DNA from: Chryseobacterium sp. G0162
GTDB taxonomy: Bacteria; Bacteroidota; Bacteroidia; Flavobacteriales; Weeksellaceae
DNA length: 64,000 nucleotides
NCBI RefSeq assembly: GCF_003815715.1
Contig: NZ_CP033922.1
Coordinates: 558,001-622,000 of the forward strand
Direction of reading: 5' to 3'
Below the pieces are notes generated by a model. It had not been told where the DNA came from. It worked only from the letters and a program-made list of their open reading frames with translations, and did not search any database. Positions within the stretch are counted from its first letter, which is position 1. Every line of letters begins with the position of its first letter. Of the stretch, positions 50,231 to 58,530 are shown one piece after another. The position numbers and the translations under genes are program-made.

Positions 50231-52837
50231 ATGAAGAATAAGACAGAAATTGTCAATATTTTCACCAGAAAAACACTAGGACTTACTTTAGTACTCTCCG
50301 CAGCTGCTATGGCTTTTGCTCAGGAGAAGGCTGATGTTTCAGGAACCATTGTCAATAAGAAAAACCAGCCGGTACCTTATGCCTCTGTAACCTTTAGCAA
50401 CAAAGCCAACAAATCATTAAGCGATGCAGTATTGACGGATGAAAAGGGACAATATAAACTACAACTTACTCCTGGAAGTTATGATATTGCTGTAGAAGCT
50501 ATTGATTACAAAAAAAGCAGCATCAACAAAAATATTACCGGAGCCGGAAATATTGGTGCATTATCTATTGAGCCTGAAGCTGCCACTACATTAGATGGAA
50601 AGACACAGGAACTGCAAGGTGTTGTTATTACTGCTTCCGCAGCGAAACCTTATAAAGTAGAACTGGATAAAAAAACCTATGATCCTTCTCAGGATATTGT
50701 GAGTAAAGGAGGAAGTCTTCAGGATGTTCTTACCAATGTACCATCAGTTACAGTAGATACAGACGGAACTGTTTCTATGAGAGGAAGTTCAAACGTAAAA
50801 TTCCTAATCAACGGTAAGCCTTCTTCCCTATTGGGTATTGATGATGGAGCAAATGCTTTGCAGAGTATTCCCGCTGACCAAATTGAGAGAATTGAAGTCA
50901 TTACCAACCCTTCTTCAAAATTTGAAGCAAGTGGAACCTCCGGTATTTTAAATATTATTCTTAAAAAGAGCAAAAAAGTAGGATTTAATGGTAGTGTAGT
51001 CGGTAGTCTTGGATACTTTCCGAGAACCTCTCTTAACACTAATTTAAGCTGGAGAAAAAACAACTGGACCTGGTTTGTAAACGGTGGTGGTGGTTATACC
51101 GAAAATAAAACCAAAAGTAATTCTGAAACGACTTACCATAATATCACTTTCCCGAAAATAGATCCTATTCCCACTACCCAGGCAGGAATAGATCAAATTC
51201 CTACGATCCCTGCTCACCAGCTTCAAAATTCCACCAATAAAACATATAATAAAAACTATAACGTAAGTGCCGGTTTTGTATATGATATTTCTGATAAGAC
51301 CTCTGTTAATTTAACAGGATTGGTGAGAACTTTTGAAGGTGACGGAAATGAACTTGTCAATACTTACGACTCCTTTTATAAATATACAGGAGATACATCA
51401 AACCTCTGGAAACCTATGAATACTTACACTTTGAGGGATTCTAAGACGATATTTAACAATCTTGCTTTCCAGGGAGATGTAGGTTTGGATCATAAGTTTG
51501 ATGATAAAGGTCAGAATTTATCCGTATCATTAAGTTTACAGAGAAACAGAAGCAATAACAATGGTGACATCCAAGAAAGTGTAGACCATGTTCTTTCTGT
51601 ACAAGATATTACAAGAAGACATTCTGTAAGTAAAACCGTGATAGGAAAAGCAGACTATGAATTACCAATCGGTGAAAATTCCAAACTTGAAGCTGGTTAC
51701 AGATTGGATATTAATAACAATACCTATGATAATTTTGTAAGCACGACATCTAATAATCCTTTTATTTTAGATTATAATAATAATACAGACTATAAGGAAA
51801 TGTTCAATGCGTTCTATTTACAATTTAAAAGTAAAATTGGAAGCTTTGCCTACCAGGTAGGATTAAGAGACGAGGTTTCCAATGTTAAGATCAATTATAT
51901 CAGCCAAAATCCAAACACACCCCCAATTGATAAAACCAAGAATTACAATAATTTATTTCCAAGTGTATTCTTAAGCTATGATATTGCTAAAAATAATCAG
52001 ATCTTAGTGAACTATTCGCGCAGGATAGACAGACCAAGATCATTCTTTATGGTTCCTTTCTCAAATTATGTCAATAACCAGAATATTTTTGCGGGAAATA
52101 TTGATTTAAATCCATCCTATGTAGATTCTTATGAAGTAGGTTATAACCTTACAAAGAAGAAGTTCACCCTGAACCCTACTTTGTATTACAGACATGCCAC
52201 AGAAGATACGAAAATGTTAGTCTACAGACCGGATGAAAGACAAACGGTATTCTATACAAAACCGGAAAACCTGGGTAATGATGATCGTATAGGTTTGGAT
52301 CTGAACTTTACCTATGATCCTTTTGCATGGTTCAAAATCATGGGTAGTGCGGATATATTCAGATACAAAACTACAGGAATCACTTCTTACGCTACAATAG
52401 ATAGAGATGGCTTAGCCCAGACAAGAACATTAGACTTTACAGGTAGTGGCTTCTCTACAAGGTTACGTCTTAATACAACCTTCAGACTGGATAAAACGTT
52501 AAGTGTACAATTGCAAGGGTTCTACAGAGGAGGACAGAAAACGGTAAACCAGGACAGAAAAGATATGTATGCTCTAAACTTTGGGGCTTCCAAAACGATA
52601 TGGAAAGGAGACGGAACTATTACTTTCAATATTCAGGATATCTTTAATACAAGAGGTATGGAAGTATTTAATTACACTAGTGACTATACCCGAAGCAGCT
52701 TTATGCAATGGCAGCCAAGACAGTTTTCTATCTCTTTAACCTATAGATTCAAACAAGGTGAGAAAATAGAACAACCTAAAAGGAAAAAGGATATTAACTC
52801 CAATGAAAATAAAGATGACCAACAAGGTCCAATGTAA
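50231..52837 (+). CDS. TonB-dependent receptor-type outer-membrane protein
   Basis: 868 residues. Signal peptide (about 1-30), then a carboxypeptidase-regulatory-like Ig domain (about 35-110, VSGTIVNKKNQPVPYASV). Then a TonB plug (about 140-240, with GSLQDVLTNVPSVTVDTDG and IERIEVITNPSSKFEASG). The rest (about 250-850) is the barrel of the outer membrane beta-barrel family (type 2). The C-terminus is charged. It is likely an active uptake or surface receptor needing TonB. The ligand is unknown. It is not next to a SusD-like gene. Confidence 0.9.
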   Translation: MKNKTEIVNIFTRKTLGLTLVLSAAAMAFAQEKADVSGTIVNKKNQPVPYASVTFSNKANKSLSDAVLTDEKGQYKLQLTPGSYDIAVEAIDYKKSSINKNITGAGNIGALSIEPEAATTLDGKTQELQGVVITASAAKPYKVELDKKTYDPSQDIVSKGGSLQDVLTNVPSVTVDTDGTVSMRGSSNVKFLINGKPSSLLGIDDGANALQSIPADQIERIEVITNPSSKFEASGTSGILNIILKKSKKVGFNGSVVGSLGYFPRTSLNTNLSWRKNNWTWFVNGGGGYTENKTKSNSETTYHNITFPKIDPIPTTQAGIDQIPTIPAHQLQNSTNKTYNKNYNVSAGFVYDISDKTSVNLTGLVRTFEGDGNELVNTYDSFYKYTGDTSNLWKPMNTYTLRDSKTIFNNLAFQGDVGLDHKFDDKGQNLSVSLSLQRNRSNNNGDIQESVDHVLSVQDITRRHSVSKTVIGKADYELPIGENSKLEAGYRLDINNNTYDNFVSTTSNNPFILDYNNNTDYKEMFNAFYLQFKSKIGSFAYQVGLRDEVSNVKINYISQNPNTPPIDKTKNYNNLFPSVFLSYDIAKNNQILVNYSRRIDRPRSFFMVPFSNYVNNQNIFAGNIDLNPSYVDSYEVGYNLTKKKFTLNPTLYYRHATEDTKMLVYRPDERQTVFYTKPENLGNDDRIGLDLNFTYDPFAWFKIMGSADIFRYKTTGITSYATIDRDGLAQTRTLDFTGSGFSTRLRLNTTFRLDKTLSVQLQGFYRGGQKTVNQDRKDMYALNFGASKTIWKGDGTITFNIQDIFNTRGMEVFNYTSDYTRSSFMQWQPRQFSISLTYRFKQGEKIEQPKRKKDINSNENKDDQQGPM

Positions 52838-52841
52838 TACA

Positions 52842-52873
52842 AAAAGCCCCGAAATTTAAATTTCGGGGCTTTT
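52842..52873. terminator. Convergent terminator between the receptor and the surface-sugar operon
   Basis: AAAAGCCCCGAAATTT and AAATTTCGGGGCTTTT form a perfect 16-bp inverted repeat. T-runs on both strands make it bidirectional. Confidence 0.9.
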
Positions 52874-52877
52874 AATT

Positions 52878-53330
52878 TTATTTTACTGGTTCTGCTCTTT
52901 CTGCTTTTTCTTTTTCAGCTTCGTAGATCCTTTTTCTTAAGTCGCTGGTGGAAAACCTGTGATCTCTTTTGTTATAAAAAATTTCAATTCCCTTTTCTTC
53001 ACAGTATTGCTTACCTGTAAAATCTCTGTCCATATAATCATCACCAATGATTCTTATGTCGATTACAAATGATTTTAAGATATCCAGCAAGTCTTCTTCT
53101 GTATAGTAAGGGATAATTTCATCTACAGCATTTACTGCTTTTAGTTGAATATAACGTTCAACTATTGTTTGGCTTGGCCTGTTCTTATTGGGTCTGTCAT
53201 GGGATGGATCAATCTGCAGACCAACAATCAGATAATCACACACTGTTTTTGCTTCTTCAAGCATTTTGATATGCCCAGCATGTAATAAATCAAATGAGGA
53301 AAATGTAATACCTATTCTTTGTGTCTTCAT
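52878..53330 (-). CDS. Nucleotidyltransferase of the cytidylyltransferase (TagD-like) family
   Basis: 150 residues. HAGH at 17-20 (the HxGH motif), and RFSTSDLRKR at about 127-136 in the place of the ISTT/S signature, mark the nucleotidyltransferase fold. Glycerol-3-phosphate cytidylyltransferases and heptose/ADP-sugar enzymes share these. Adjacent galE and DegT genes suggest it makes an activated sugar or polyol for a surface polymer. The C-terminal tail is rich in Glu and Lys. The substrate is not determined. Confidence 0.82.
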   Translation of the reverse strand: MKTQRIGITFSSFDLLHAGHIKMLEEAKTVCDYLIVGLQIDPSHDRPNKNRPSQTIVERYIQLKAVNAVDEIIPYYTEEDLLDILKSFVIDIRIIGDDYMDRDFTGKQYCEEKGIEIFYNKRDHRFSTSDLRKRIYEAEKEKAERAEPVK

Positions 53331-53343
53331 ATTAATGTTAAAA

Positions 53344-54108
53344 TTAAAATTTCGCTGAAATAAACGTTCTCTTAAATGGATAAAAGACCGGTGATTCAGG
53401 GAAGGTGTTTTGTAATTGTTGTTTATAATCGTTTTTAAATTCTTCTTTCAATTCGTTAGGAAGCCTTTCTATATAAGGAAGCATTGCTGTTCCGGAAGCC
53501 CAGGTATATACAGCTTCTGCATCTTTAAGAATATGAGGAAATACTTTCTCATATACCGTAATTTCTCTTCCTTTACTTTCAAACAATATCCGGGCGTAGT
53601 CTTCAATTGTTAAAACTGTATATTCTCTTTTCCAATCATTATAGGCACTTTTATAGGGTTCTGTATCTGCAACTGTTCTGAGGAGTTGATGTACCACATA
53701 TTCGTGATTAGAAGGAATCTGCACTACCAACTGTCCACCTTCCTTGATCTTGCTTATGATTCTTGGAAAAAGCTCTTTATGATTGCTACACCATTGGATG
53801 GCAGCATTGGAAATAATCAAATCATAAGTATCTCCCAAATGAAGCTGCTCTTCAATACTTCTTTTTTCAAAGGTCAATCTACTGGTCTTGAACTGAGCTG
53901 CTTTTTCAAGCATTTCTTCAGAGGAATCTATGCCTAAAACCTTTGAATCTTCCAAATAATCTAAAAGTTTTGAGGTAAGTTCTCCTGTTCCACATCCCAG
54001 ATCTATAACAGATACTCCTGTTCTTGATTCTACAAGCTTTAACAGATCAAAAAAAGGTGCTGAACGCTCTTCTTTAAATTGGTCATATACTTCAGGATTC
54101 CAAGCCAT
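53344..54108 (-). CDS. SAM-dependent methyltransferase, trans-aconitate methyltransferase-like
   Basis: 254 residues. The class-I methyltransferase motif I DLGCGTGELT (about 36-45), an acidic D at motif II (VLGIDSSEEM), and DLIISNAAIQWCSNH at motif IV are close to E. coli Tam. The C-terminal region with EVYTWASG-type sequence also agrees. It is in the middle of a minus-strand sugar operon, so a different substrate is possible. It starts 20 nt after galE. Confidence 0.85.
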   Translation of the reverse strand: MAWNPEVYDQFKEERSAPFFDLLKLVESRTGVSVIDLGCGTGELTSKLLDYLEDSKVLGIDSSEEMLEKAAQFKTSRLTFEKRSIEEQLHLGDTYDLIISNAAIQWCSNHKELFPRIISKIKEGGQLVVQIPSNHEYVVHQLLRTVADTEPYKSAYNDWKREYTVLTIEDYARILFESKGREITVYEKVFPHILKDAEAVYTWASGTAMLPYIERLPNELKEEFKNDYKQQLQNTFPESPVFYPFKRTFISAKF

Positions 54109-54128
54109 AATGATGCTATTTTATGAGT

Positions 54129-55148
54129 TTAATTTCTCGAATTAAGATATTTCTGCCATTCCCAGACTGTCCTTAAAGACTCTTCCAGAGATGTTTCAGA
54201 TTTCCAGTTAAGCTCTTTTTCTGCTTTAGAAGGATTGGCATAAGCAATCGTAATATCACCTGCTCTTCTTTCACAGATCTGATAAGGAACACCCACTCCG
54301 TTTGCATTTTCAAAAGCCTTTACGACTTCCAAAACAGAAGATCCTTTCCCTGTCCCCAGATTATAGGTATCAATCACTGTTTCAACAGATTGGTCATTCA
54401 TCAGCCTTTTCAAGGCTGCTACGTGAGCTTTGGCTAAGTCTACAACATAGATATAATCACGAACGGCTGTTCCGTCTTCTGTTGAATAATCATCCCCCCA
54501 AACACTTAATTTCTCACGAACTCCTGAAGCAGTCTGCATTACATAGGGAACAAGATTATTAGGGATTCCTATTGGCAACTCTCCAAGTTTTGCAGATGGA
54601 TGTGCCCCAATTGGATTAAAGTACCTTAACAAAGATATTTTACGGCCATATGCTTTAGCAAAATCGATAAGGATTTCCTCACCCATTTGCTTGGTCTTCC
54701 CATAAACACTTTCAGGCATTTTCAAAGGAGTATTTTCATCAATGGGCATCACTTCTGCCTGTCCGTATACAGTACATGATGAGCTGAAAATAAAGTTGGA
54801 GATTTCTCTTTCTTTAAATTCTTGTAAAATATTAATAAGAGAGAACAGATTATTTTCGTAATAATCTACAGGTTTTACCTGGCTCTCTCCTACAGCTTTA
54901 AAAGCTGCAAAATTAATACAACCCTCAATATTATGAGCGTCAAAAACCTGATTAAGAAGTTCTTTACGCTTCAAATCAAAAGGATAAAAAACGGGTTTCT
55001 TACCTGTAATTTCCTCAATATTATTTAAAATAAATCTCTCCGAATTAGACAGATCGTCTACAATAACAACATCAAAGTCATTATTAAGAAGTTCCACTAC
55101 AGTGTGAGAACCAATATATCCAAGTCCTCCGGTAACAAGTATTGCCAT
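54129..55148 (-). CDS. galE: UDP-glucose 4-epimerase
   Basis: 339 residues, extended short-chain dehydrogenase fold. NAD motif GGLGYIGSH at 7-15, active-site Ser/Tyr/Lys in SSSCTVYG and SVYGKTKQMG. YFNPIGAHPS and GSSVLEVVKAFE are GalE markers. It interconverts UDP-glucose and UDP-galactose (or the N-acetyl forms) for surface polysaccharides. It is in the operon with the DegT aminotransferase and a methyltransferase. Confidence 0.94.
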   Translation of the reverse strand: MAILVTGGLGYIGSHTVVELLNNDFDVVIVDDLSNSERFILNNIEEITGKKPVFYPFDLKRKELLNQVFDAHNIEGCINFAAFKAVGESQVKPVDYYENNLFSLINILQEFKEREISNFIFSSSCTVYGQAEVMPIDENTPLKMPESVYGKTKQMGEEILIDFAKAYGRKISLLRYFNPIGAHPSAKLGELPIGIPNNLVPYVMQTASGVREKLSVWGDDYSTEDGTAVRDYIYVVDLAKAHVAALKRLMNDQSVETVIDTYNLGTGKGSSVLEVVKAFENANGVGVPYQICERRAGDITIAYANPSKAEKELNWKSETSLEESLRTVWEWQKYLNSRN

Positions 55149-55164
55149 TTTTTAATATTCTTTT

Positions 55165-55614
55165 TTACTCATTATGTGTTCCTATTTCTTCTATTTCGCT
55201 TTTTGCGGGATAATGTTTAAAATAATTTATCAGGACTACTGGGCCTACAACAAATAAAACATTTGAAACTATATACAAAAATAAATATGTTTCATGATTT
55301 GTCGTTCTTTGATATTTAACATAAAAAATAATTGCATGAAAAATAATCATTAAGAATAAAGAAATATTTAAGTAAGTAAACATTTTTCTTGATTCTTTAA
55401 AAATACTCACAAATGTAATAATCAATAAGGGAAAGATTAAAAAGTACAATACATAAATTGGTATTTTAAATGTATTATACTCTTCTCTCAATCCAGCGCC
55501 TATTACAAAGATTTTAAACATATTATATGCAAAAAAGATCATCCAGCAAAGGACAAAAATAATTGCAAAAAAATAAGCAAACTTATGCTTTAATATTCTC
55601 TCATCATGAAGCAT
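55165..55614 (-). CDS. Small integral membrane protein of unknown function
   Basis: 149 residues with four predicted membrane helices (about 12-35, 44-66, 76-95, 110-132). No recognised motif. It sits 3 nt after the DegT gene and 16 nt before galE in the same operon, so it is probably involved in the same surface-polymer process. It could be a small flippase-like or accessory protein, but nothing in sequence shows this. Confidence 0.72.
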   Translation of the reverse strand: MLHDERILKHKFAYFFAIIFVLCWMIFFAYNMFKIFVIGAGLREEYNTFKIPIYVLYFLIFPLLIITFVSIFKESRKMFTYLNISLFLMIIFHAIIFYVKYQRTTNHETYLFLYIVSNVLFVVGPVVLINYFKHYPAKSEIEEIGTHNE

Positions 55615-55617
55615 CTC

Positions 55618-56742
55618 TTATCCCATAAACTCAAGTACAGCATCCGTGATATACTTCAACTGCTCTTCGTCTAATTCAGTATGCATTGGTAGAGAAATTA
55701 CCTGATCCAAAAGCTTATCTGTATTCACAAAATCAGCAGCATTGCTTTCCTGGAAATATGCTTTTTGCTTTCTTAATGCAACCGGATAATAGATCATTGC
55801 AGGAATTTCTTTTTCAGTAAGGAATTTCTGAAGCTCATTACGTTTTCCGTTCAGAATTCTCAATGTATACTGATGAAATACATGAGTAGAACTCTCAGAT
55901 CGCTGCGGCGTTAAAATATTTTCGTGACCTGCAAATGCCTCATCATAATAATCAGCTGCTTTTCTTCTCGCTTCGTTGTATGAATCCAGGTGTGGTAATT
56001 TTTTTCTTAAAACAGCAGCCTGAATACTATCCAAACGAGAATTTACACCCACCTCATCATGATAATATCTTTCGTACATTCCATGGTTTACGATTCCTCT
56101 TAAACGGTGTGCCAGTTCATCATTATTGGTGAAGATAGCCCCTCCGTCACCGTAGCATCCAAGATTTTTGGAAGGAAAGAAAGAAGTTGTTCCTACTGTT
56201 GCCATTGTCCCGGCATATTTTGATGTTCCGTCAGAGAATGTATATTCTGCACCAATTGCTTGTGCATTATCTTCAATCACATATAAATTGTGCTCTTCAG
56301 CAATTTTCAGGATTTCTTCCATATTCGCACACTGTCCGAAGATATGTACAGGAATAATGGCCTTTGTTTTTGGCGTAATTGCCTTTCTCAGAGCCTCTGT
56401 TGAAATGGTAAATGTATCATAATCAACATCTACCAAAACTGATTTTAATTTAAGCAGATGAATCACCTCTACAGTTGCTGCAAAGGTAAAATCAGCAGTA
56501 ATTATTTCGTCTCCCTCCTTCAGATCCAACGCCATAAGAGCAATCTGCAATGCATCAGTTCCATTAGCACATGGAATCACATGTTTTACGTCTAAATAAG
56601 ACTCCAATTCATTCTGGAAAGACTTCACTTCAGGACCGTTGATAAAAGCTGCGGAATCCATTACATTTAAAACTGCATTGTCTACATCATTCTTTATTTT
56701 GTAATACTGACTTTGCAAGTCAACCATCTGAATTTTTTTCAT
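55618..56742 (-). CDS. DegT/DnrJ/EryC1-family sugar aminotransferase
   Basis: 374 residues. A PLP-dependent enzyme that puts an amino group on a nucleotide keto-sugar. The Schiff-base Lys192 lies in SFFPSKNLGCYGDGG, and GTDALQIAL (61-69) and IEDNAQAIGAEY (156-167) are typical. The family has mixed substrates: 3-amino-3,6-dideoxyhexose and 4-amino types both exist. It leads the minus-strand operon ending with the nucleotidyltransferase gene. The product is likely an amino sugar for O-antigen, capsule or glycan on surface proteins. Confidence 0.92.
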   Translation of the reverse strand: MKKIQMVDLQSQYYKIKNDVDNAVLNVMDSAAFINGPEVKSFQNELESYLDVKHVIPCANGTDALQIALMALDLKEGDEIITADFTFAATVEVIHLLKLKSVLVDVDYDTFTISTEALRKAITPKTKAIIPVHIFGQCANMEEILKIAEEHNLYVIEDNAQAIGAEYTFSDGTSKYAGTMATVGTTSFFPSKNLGCYGDGGAIFTNNDELAHRLRGIVNHGMYERYYHDEVGVNSRLDSIQAAVLRKKLPHLDSYNEARRKAADYYDEAFAGHENILTPQRSESSTHVFHQYTLRILNGKRNELQKFLTEKEIPAMIYYPVALRKQKAYFQESNAADFVNTDKLLDQVISLPMHTELDEEQLKYITDAVLEFMG

Positions 56743-56829
56743 AAATAAATTATTTGTGTAAAAATAAGGATTTTAAAATCCTATCAAAAATTTTATTGAT
56801 TTTGTTTTTATCTTTATACAAAAATTTAT

Positions 56830-58434
56830 ATGAAAAAAATTTTACTCTTTTGTTTCCTAACAGGTTACTCCTATACTTTTGCCCAAACTCAGCTTGTTTT
56901 TGTTTATTTTAAAGATAAGCCTAATAAAGCGGCATTTTACGCCAATCCTCTTTCTGAACTTAGCCAAAAATCCCTTAACAGGCGTACAACCTTAGGTCTA
57001 TCTCTTAATGATCAAGATGCCCCTATAGAACAATCTTACATACAAAATCTTCAAAATCTGGGATTTACCGTTACAGATTATTCAAAATGGCTTAATGGAG
57101 CCGCTGTAAATGCTACCACGGCACAAATCACCCTTTTACAAGCACAGCCTTTTGTACTTTCTGTAGAAAGTTTTATCCGAAATGGAGGACCTGTATTAAA
57201 ATCAATGGCTGTAAATAAATGGCAAAATACTACAGATACTCAAAAAACACTTACCAATTTTGAATATGGCTCAGGAGAATTGCAGGTTGACCAAGTCAAC
57301 ATAAGACCGCTACATCTTGCTGGCTATACCGGGACCGGAGTTTCTATCGCTGTTATTGATAGCGGATTTCCTACTGTAAATACAGGAAATGCTTTTCTGA
57401 GATTACGAAACAATAACAAAATAAAGGGAGGATATGACTTTGTTACTAAATCCAATGACATTTACAATCCATCTCTGAATGCGCATGGCACTGTTGTACT
57501 GGGAGCTATAGGTGGTTATCTGGAAAATATATTTGTAGGCTCTGCTCCCGATGCTGATTTCTACCTGTATCGCAGTGAAAATTCTGCTGCTGAAATTCCC
57601 GAAGAAGAACTCTACTGGATTGAAGCCGCTGAAGAAGCAGATAGAAAAGGAGTGGAAATTATTACGACCTCACTTGGATATAATGTTTATGACAATCCTC
57701 AATACAGCTACACGTATGCTGATATGAACGGGAGCACCTCATTTATTGCAAGAGGAGCAGGAATTGCCGCTGAAAAAGGAATCTTTGTATTGGCTGCAGC
57801 AGGAAATTCCGGAGATAAACCCTGGCACTATCTTCTGACCCCGGCAGATAATGCTAAGGTATTTACAATCGGAGCTGTGGATTCTTCAGGAAACACATCT
57901 GTATTTTCATCTTTCGGTCCTAATTCTGCTGGGGTTATTAAGCCGGACGGAAGCGCAAGAGGAACAGCTACAGCCACTGTTTTAGGTGATACAACTTATA
58001 CCAGTACAGGAACTTCTCTTGCCACCCCTATTGCTGCCGGAGGTGTAGCCTGCCTCCTTCAGGCATTTCCCGTTATGAATAGAGATCAGCTCAAAACAAA
58101 ATTGAGGCAAACCGCTTCTATTTATCCTAATCACACAGATCAAATGGGATACGGCATTCTAAATTTCGGAAGTCTGTATAACAGTGTTCTCAATACCTCT
58201 GAAATTGTTAAAAAAGAGAAATTTGCCCTATTCCCAAACCCTGTTAAAAGCATCCTGAATATTGCATCAGAGAATGAAATCAATTCGCTGGAAATTTATG
58301 ATAACCTGGGAAGATTAATAAGAAAAGCAGACCATCAAAAATCTGTAAAGGTTGATGATTTTGCAAAAGGAGTTTATTATCTGAAAATTCAGACCAATGA
58401 TAAAGTATATTATGAGAAATTTATAAAGGAATAA
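56830..58434 (+). CDS. Secreted subtilisin-like serine protease (S8) with T9SS sorting domain
   Basis: 534 residues. Signal peptide (about 1-19, MKKILLFCFLTGYSYTFAQ). An S8-type inhibitor-like propeptide comes next (about 20-140). The catalytic domain (about 150-435) has Asp177 in VIDSGF, His219 in AHGT, oxyanion Asn326 in AAGNSG and Ser396 in GTSLATP. The C-terminal 70 residues (FPNPVKSILNIASENEINSL region) are a T9SS type A sorting domain ending in a YYEKFIKE strand. It is exported to the surface or medium. It stands divergent from the sugar operon. Confidence 0.93.
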   Translation: MKKILLFCFLTGYSYTFAQTQLVFVYFKDKPNKAAFYANPLSELSQKSLNRRTTLGLSLNDQDAPIEQSYIQNLQNLGFTVTDYSKWLNGAAVNATTAQITLLQAQPFVLSVESFIRNGGPVLKSMAVNKWQNTTDTQKTLTNFEYGSGELQVDQVNIRPLHLAGYTGTGVSIAVIDSGFPTVNTGNAFLRLRNNNKIKGGYDFVTKSNDIYNPSLNAHGTVVLGAIGGYLENIFVGSAPDADFYLYRSENSAAEIPEEELYWIEAAEEADRKGVEIITTSLGYNVYDNPQYSYTYADMNGSTSFIARGAGIAAEKGIFVLAAAGNSGDKPWHYLLTPADNAKVFTIGAVDSSGNTSVFSSFGPNSAGVIKPDGSARGTATATVLGDTTYTSTGTSLATPIAAGGVACLLQAFPVMNRDQLKTKLRQTASIYPNHTDQMGYGILNFGSLYNSVLNTSEIVKKEKFALFPNPVKSILNIASENEINSLEIYDNLGRLIRKADHQKSVKVDDFAKGVYYLKIQTNDKVYYEKFIKE

Positions 58435-58460
58435 CTTCTCTTTGAACTGATTATAAATTA

Positions 58461-58488
58461 AAAACGGGCATTGAAGCCCGTTTTTTTT
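58461..58488 (+). terminator. Terminator after the S8 protease gene
   Basis: AAAACGGGC (58461-58469), loop ATTGAA, GCCCGTTTT (58476-58484), then TTTT. A 9-bp stem about 27 nt after the protease stop. Confidence 0.88.
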
Positions 58489-58530
58489 CTTTATATAGAC
58501 TCTTAAGAATATCCTTTTATTAAGGATAAT

